DNA of 64,000 bases from Paracyclopina nana (Eukaryota > Arthropoda > Copepoda > Cyclopoida > Cyclopettidae): assembly GCA_019096065.1 (NCBI GenBank), contig JAGUCH010000008.1, positions 3,973,001 through 4,037,000 on the forward strand, in the 5' to 3' direction. Positions 59,241 to 64,000 of the stretch are shown here, in pieces (within the stretch, counting starts at the first letter, position 1; each line of letters begins with the position of its first letter). The position numbers and the translations under genes are program-made. Below the pieces are notes generated by a model, which did no database searches, had not been told where the DNA came from, and saw only the letters and a list, made by a program, of their open reading frames with translations.

Positions 59241-59540
59241 ATGCAGGCAGCCTCCCACTGGAATAATCGACCTGACAAGCTTCCATGGTTGCAGGATCCT
59301 GCAACGCAATTCAAATTGCAGTGTCGATTACCTTCCGAGCCAGCAGATCAGAGGTTGCTCCCCACTGAGGCTCAAATTAGCACCCTACCTCATTACACGG
59401 ATCCTCTGCTCAAACTGGGGCGCACTGAGAACCAGACCTCGTTTGGAAACCCTTATACAGGCCAGGACTTTTACTTTGAGGAGCCCAACAAGCTCAAAAA
59501 ACCAGTGGTTCAGCATCTCGAAAGATCCTTCATCAACTGA
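59241..59540 (+). CDS. probable short coding region, unknown function (99 aa)
   Basis: Open frame ending in TGA at 59538-59540. It can start at ATG 59241, or be the last exon of a gene with acceptor atgcag|gcagcc at 59246. The sequence is protein-like (HWNNRPDKLPWLQDP ... LKLGRTENQTSFGNPYTGQ ... FEEPNKLKKPVVQHLERSF). It lies 0.5 kb after the 153-aa model on the same strand and has a similar style, so the two could belong to one gene or to a pair. Family not recognised. Confidence 0.45.
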   Translation: MQAASHWNNRPDKLPWLQDPATQFKLQCRLPSEPADQRLLPTEAQISTLPHYTDPLLKLGRTENQTSFGNPYTGQDFYFEEPNKLKKPVVQHLERSFIN

Positions 59541-61361
59541 AATCCGTTTCAATTTGGGCACACCACTCAAAAGACGAAGCATCCCAGAAGAGAGAGCCTT
59601 CTCCTCTTTGCTTTTTTGCTTTGTTACACAAATCCAATAATAGTAATACAACAGCAGCAGCATCTACCTTTTCTGGGCCAGAAGACAAAAAAGCCTCCAA
59701 ATGCCTTCCAGATGATTTGTCATTTCGCCAAAAAGAAAGCCATAAATCCTATAGGCAATATCTACTAATTTCAGTAAGATATCAAACCCTTTTCGTGAAT
59801 AGCTCAGTTCCTCCTGAAAAGCAACTTTCCTTGCCTCCTTCGTAAACGACTCTCAAGCCTCTCAAGGTCCATCGTCGCAATAAAAGGGATTAATTAAATG
59901 TAATCAGAGCACAGAGATCTGATTACTATAGCAGCAAGTGTGGGAAGCAAAAACGAGGCCTTACAAAATAGGAGAAGGCCTTTTGATAGTTTTCCTATTG
60001 TGTTTTTCTTCTACTTTTTGTCGGCTTCTCCCAAGGGACTACTAAGCCACGCGCGCGCTTCTGCAGCATTGAGAAAACTTCATCAATTGTGCACTTTCGC
60101 AAGTTTCAGTTCCGCTATACACCGCCAAGGGATTACGTTTCAAATTAAACTAAAATCCTTGACAATCTTGGTTATGTATTACACCAATTTCAGGCAAGGA
60201 TAAACTAATCTCGGTTATGTGCCATAAACAAAGAATAAAAGTGTCATAAAGCGCAGCAGAACTTATGTTGATCAAGGCAGATTAAGGCTCGAACTGAGCA
60301 CATTTGGTGCCATATGAGGCTCTGGCAATTCTGTGAGTGCTGGAGCAAAGAAAAACTGACCCCCTTTGAAGTAATCCAATGACTTTGATCTTTGTTGCCA
60401 TCACCCTTACCATTCTTCTTACTTGCACTCAGAGGAAGCCGGCTCGAAAAAAGTCCCAGACAAAATTAATCCTAATCCTTCAAGATCTGACATGGACGAA
60501 GAGTGATTATAGAAGGTTTGCCAATCTACGAAATATTACATTCTTGCTTGTCTAGTATGCCAACTTGATGATGTTGGAATCAGAGAGTATACCTCAGTCA
60601 GCACCATTATTGTGATCTTGTTGCCAAAACTGAAGCTGGCTCCAGAAAATCGCACATTACTGCAGTTGATCATGACCATATATTCCTTTGTATCGATGAC
60701 TAGTGTCCTACCCAAGGTCAAGAACTTGAGAGAAGCAAGCAGTGCAGGATGCAGAAGGCTAGCTGCTGCTACTGCGTTGGGAACGATTTTGCCCAAAGCG
60801 GAGGACAGCAAAGCTCGTACAGCTATGGGAGTAGCTCCTAGCGGAATGCAGAAAACATGCTGGCTTGGCTATTGGCAAATAAGGCCCTTAAATATAGCCC
60901 CCCTTCCTCGAAAGGATTCAGCCTGTCTCCTTTCATTTTGCCAATGCAATGTAACCCCAAACCGCAACGAGAGAGCCAAAAGTGAAAGCAGGAAATGGAA
61001 GAGGCTTTTTCGTTCTCTTTTTCACAAAGTCCACAAATGCGAGGAGTCGAAGTTTGCTGTCCTTATCATCTGATTCCATCGAAATGGGCAAACGATAAAG
61101 AGCCCACGCACGCACTTACACAAGATGATGCGTAGTAGAAGCTACTTGGGATATGTACTAGTTGTGGTAAGCCTACTTGGTAAATGACAAACGTGTAGCC
61201 CCTGAAGGCACTTAGCGACGTTTGCGAGACTCAAAGAGCTTTAAAAGAGGCCCAAAGGAGGCTGAAAAGAAAATTTCTCCAATACACAGACTCGAAGGGC
61301 CGAGCTGCAAATGGTGAGAAGGAATTCCTTTTTCCGAGGCAAAATTGCTACACAACTTATG
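59541..61361. other. mostly non-coding; possible minus-strand exon at 60.6-60.85 kb
   Basis: On the minus strand about 60848-60601 an open frame between a possible acceptor (ttccgctag) and donor (GAG|GTATAC) has hydrophobic, protein-like content (ALGKIVPNAVAAASLLHPAL). I cannot join it to other exons, so it is not called as a gene. Confidence 0.3.
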
Positions 61362-62216
61362 GGTCGCGGTAAAAGGCACACTCAGCGCACTAAGCACACT
61401 ATGATATGGCAGGTAAATTTCTCTGTCAGTGTGCTTTTTACTGTGGAGTATGCATTTTACCAATTTGTAAAAGGCACTCTGAAGAGATGAAGAGACCATA
61501 AGGAAGTGCGAAAAATCAATCAAATCTGTTAAAGTTTGATATAATCCTCCACTTAATTGCTATAAAAAATGAGAAAATCCAAAATAAATTATTAACAATC
61601 TGTTGGAGAAATGTTCCATAAAAGTTTAAGAGATTCAGTTCCTATACTTTTTGATTTTGCATACTTAGTAAATCCAAGCAAAGGTTTGATAAGTGGAGTG
61701 ACAAAAATGGCCAAACAAAAAAAATCTAAGAGAAAAATGGCCAAAAAAGATAACATTTATTATTTAATATTTTAGACTTTTTGTCTAACATAATTTGAGA
61801 AATAACTTTATAAAACATGAATGTTGTTGAGATCTATTTGACTCTTAATTATTTTCTGAATGACTCAACACACTGGTTTTTTTTAAAAATTTGTATTAGT
61901 GGAGTTCAGTTTGAGAGGAGCTGTTGAGATTTACTTGACTCATAGTTTCAGAAAGACTAAACACACTGTTTTTGTTTTCAAATAGATATTAGTGAAGTTC
62001 AGTTGGAAAAGATTGCATTAAGATGGAATATCATATTTTTATGGTTGATTAATTTCTCGCACCTCCTTGTCATAACTTTGTCACTGGAGTGTGCCTTTTA
62101 CAAATTGGAAAAACGCACAATCAATGGTAAAAAGCACACTCACTGAGAAATTTACCTGCCATATCATAGTGTGCTCAGTGTGCCGGTGTGCCTAGTGTGC
62201 CTTTTACTGCTACCAG
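61362..62216. mobile_element. 855-bp fold-back element with about 120-bp inverted repeats
   Basis: The left arm (61362 to about 61480) and right arm (about 62085 to 62216) are imperfect inverted copies. Both contain ATATGGCAGGTAAATTTCTC and the phrase gtaaaaggcacact in opposite orientation. The 9-bp flank CAACTTATG occurs on both sides (61353-61361 and 62217-62225), consistent with an 8-9 bp target duplication. The AT-rich middle has no ORF and carries a diverged direct repeat. Confidence 0.7.
61825..62011 (+). repeat. diverged tandem duplication inside the fold-back element
   Basis: Two units, 61825-61921 and 61922-62011, share tgttgagat, tttgactc or cttgactc, acacactg, tattagtg and gttcagtt in the same order. 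Confidence 0.6.
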
Positions 62217-63274
62217 CAACTTATGTGTATATAGATAGACTTTGACAGCCGGATAAAAGGAATTTTGATTCCCACTTTAAGCTGAATGGCGCTGAATGAT
62301 TTTCCTGTTTGATATTGGATAGAAAGCTACATGGAAATGCTCCACAAAGCTCGTTGTGCGATTAATTTATTCTATTAGATTTTGAAAAATTGCTCCTCAC
62401 ATCATCATCACGAGGCTCCTCTCAAATGACAAATTGATGCCCTCGCAAGATTCCATTTGGAAGGAAAGACTGCAAAATGGGACAAAATGGAGGCTCTCCA
62501 AATTGACTTATAATTGGGACTTTACTCTTAAAAGTTGCGGCTACTAGCAGCTTGATGGAACAAAACTGTGGCTTCTAGGCTTTTTCTTCTTCTTCTTCCT
62601 CCACATTTTCCATGCTTTAGCGTCCCACATGGAGAAGCGTGGAGAGAAAGAGAGAGTTACAGCTCTTAACTATGCACTGTGAGGACGTCTGGGCCTCAAA
62701 CAGACCACTATCGGGTCCACAGCAGCCGAAAGCAAAGACAAATTAAGAAAATATTGATCTAACATCGAAATCCGAATTTCAATCACAACTTTGCCTTCAG
62801 TAGAAGCAAAATTGGAAAGCCCAAAGATACTACTACGCAAACTTTCTACCTTATTCCTGAACGAGGCTAATTTCCACCCCTTCTTCCGATGAAATCAATT
62901 AATTTTGAGAAAGTGAGTTTTGCTGAGATTATCATTCCATGAGGTCTGGAAGTTTTCCCTAATTCGAGAAGTTGCTCTCACTGTGGGCGTTCGTTCGTGA
63001 GCACCAGTAGCTCTCTCTATTGAGTGTTGGTAGATGCAAGAAAATTGGGAACCAGCAGCAGTCCTAGAGTGTCTGTCAAACTGAGAGGATATACCCGCCA
63101 AAAAACCCATAGAATTTTGCGAGGCAACATGATAAACATGAGACATGACACACCTTGCTGACCCATCCTCACTTTGCTCAACTTTGGTAATATTTTGGTG
63201 GCTATTTTTAGGTAAGAAAAAAATTGCCCTTTCCATGGCAATTGCATAATTTTTTTTTCTCCCTTTCTCTCTAG
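62217..63274. other. non-coding region, probably upstream intron of the Beat-like gene
   Basis: No exon recognised. The signal-peptide exon of the Beat-like gene was not found and may lie further upstream. Confidence 0.4.
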
Positions 63275-63977
63275 ACTTGGCTGATTCAATTTTGCTCTTG
63301 GACTTGAAGGTCCCACCATTTGTTCCAGAAGGCGAGACTGCCAAGCTTGGTTGCATTTATGATTTGGAGTATGATGGACTCTACAGGTAAGAAAGTAGCT
63401 TGAACTACTTCGCCTAAAAAGTGAAAGTCGTCGTCTGGCGTTAGTGTGTATAATGTAAGCAATTTCAAGCTGTGCAAGTATAAATAATCAAGCCTTGAAT
63501 TCACTTCAATTTAAAATTGGCTGAGGACTACAAAATTAATAGGGCTTTTTGGATAGGATAAACTGCCATAAGTGCACTTGACCATGAATTCTCCAAATAT
63601 GGCATAATCTCGTTTCACTCTGGCTTAGTAATTGTAACAGGCTTTCTCCCTGCTTTTTCACAGCCTTAAGTGGTACAAAGACGATGTTGAGTTCTACAGC
63701 TACATTCCTCGGATGACGGATGGGTCTAAAAAGCGATTTTTTGATCTACCTGGTGTTCACATTGACGTAAGTGCTTCTTTCAGCCGCCCTCCCCAAAACA
63801 TGTGTTCAAAGTGGGTGATGCGTGCGTTAATGTTTCAGAAACAGCAGTCAGATGATAGACAGGTGGTGCTTCACAACGTGAGTGTTTTGGCTACCGAGGG
63901 CAACTACAAGTGTCAAGTTTCAGGCGAAGGCCCCCTTTTTGCAACCGAGGCTCAGTCCAAGAGGCTCAGAGTGGCAA
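63275..63977 (+). CDS. beat: Beaten-path-like Ig domain protein, partial (runs off the right edge)
   Basis: Exons 63275-63386, 63664-63766 and 63839-63977 join in frame with phases 1-2-0-1; the last donor is A|GTGAGC at 63978. They encode the first Ig domain: VPPFVPEGETAKLGCIYDLE, then SLKWYKDDVEFYSYIPR, FFDLPGVHID, VVLHNVSVLATEGNYKCQVSGEGPLFAT. The order YDLE-x-D-LYS-x-KWYK-x-x-EFY-x-YIPR ... LPGV is the Beat signature. In Drosophila, Beat proteins are neuronal surface or secreted receptors that regulate motor axon fasciculation and bind Sidestep proteins. The 5' signal-peptide exon and everything after the first domain lie outside what I can see. Which Beat paralog this is cannot be decided. 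Confidence 0.85.
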
Positions 63978-64000
63978 GTGAGCTGCCATAAGAATTATCA

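Noticed and set aside
63017-63356. Minus-strand frames opposite the Beat-like exon
   Set aside because: They overlap the well-supported plus-strand Ig exon and its intron and lack features of their own.
1-64000. CRISPR arrays, tRNA or rRNA genes
   Set aside because: No regular direct-repeat array, no cloverleaf or rRNA-like sequence noticed; the window is eukaryotic.

Overview
The window is animal nuclear DNA, almost certainly from an arthropod. Genes are split by GT-AG introns, many only 51-65 nt long, and spaced by long non-coding tracts. The recognisable families (an INSM/Nerfin-type zinc finger factor, an arthropod-style Beaten path Ig protein, a Fasciclin-III-like Ig protein and a neurexin) fit a crustacean or other pancrustacean. 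I cannot name the species.

Left part (1-20 kb): one INSM/Nerfin-1-like gene on the minus strand (2512-12743, four coding exons). Its last intron carries a complete 7,750-bp DNA transposon (3115-10864). The element has 18-bp perfect terminal inverted repeats, a TAT target duplication, an intact four-exon EnSpm/CACTA(CMC)-like transposase on the plus strand and an intact seven-exon, 865-aa unrecognised protein on the minus strand. It sits 21 nt from the 3' splice site. Just upstream of the host gene is a dense one-strand cluster of 14 GACTAG words.

Middle (20-28 kb): a compact cluster holds a Thr-rich, probably GPI-anchored secreted protein (plus), a DC-STAMP-domain protein (minus) whose stop codon overlaps the previous gene's stop codon tail to tail, a dual-specificity phosphatase (minus) and a three-Ig transmembrane adhesion protein (minus).

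Centre-right (31.6-49.8 kb): a full alpha-neurexin gene on the plus strand. I traced 22 constitutive coding exons plus a 33-nt cassette exon at the conserved splice site 2 position. The protein has six LNS domains, a transmembrane helix and a C-terminal EWYV PDZ ligand, but only two EGF domains are found; the third, expected between LNS5 and LNS6, is absent.

Right part (50-64 kb): mostly non-coding, with three inverted-repeat elements (a fourth lies at 18.8 kb), two short probable genes of unknown function (57.7-59.5 kb), and the first exons seen of a Beaten-path-like Ig gene that runs off the right edge. Neurexin, the Fas3-like gene and the Beat-like gene all encode neuronal adhesion or recognition proteins, so this is a neural-gene-rich neighbourhood. 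Exon boundaries were read by eye from splice consensus and frame continuity; every multi-exon model described as complete closes in frame.
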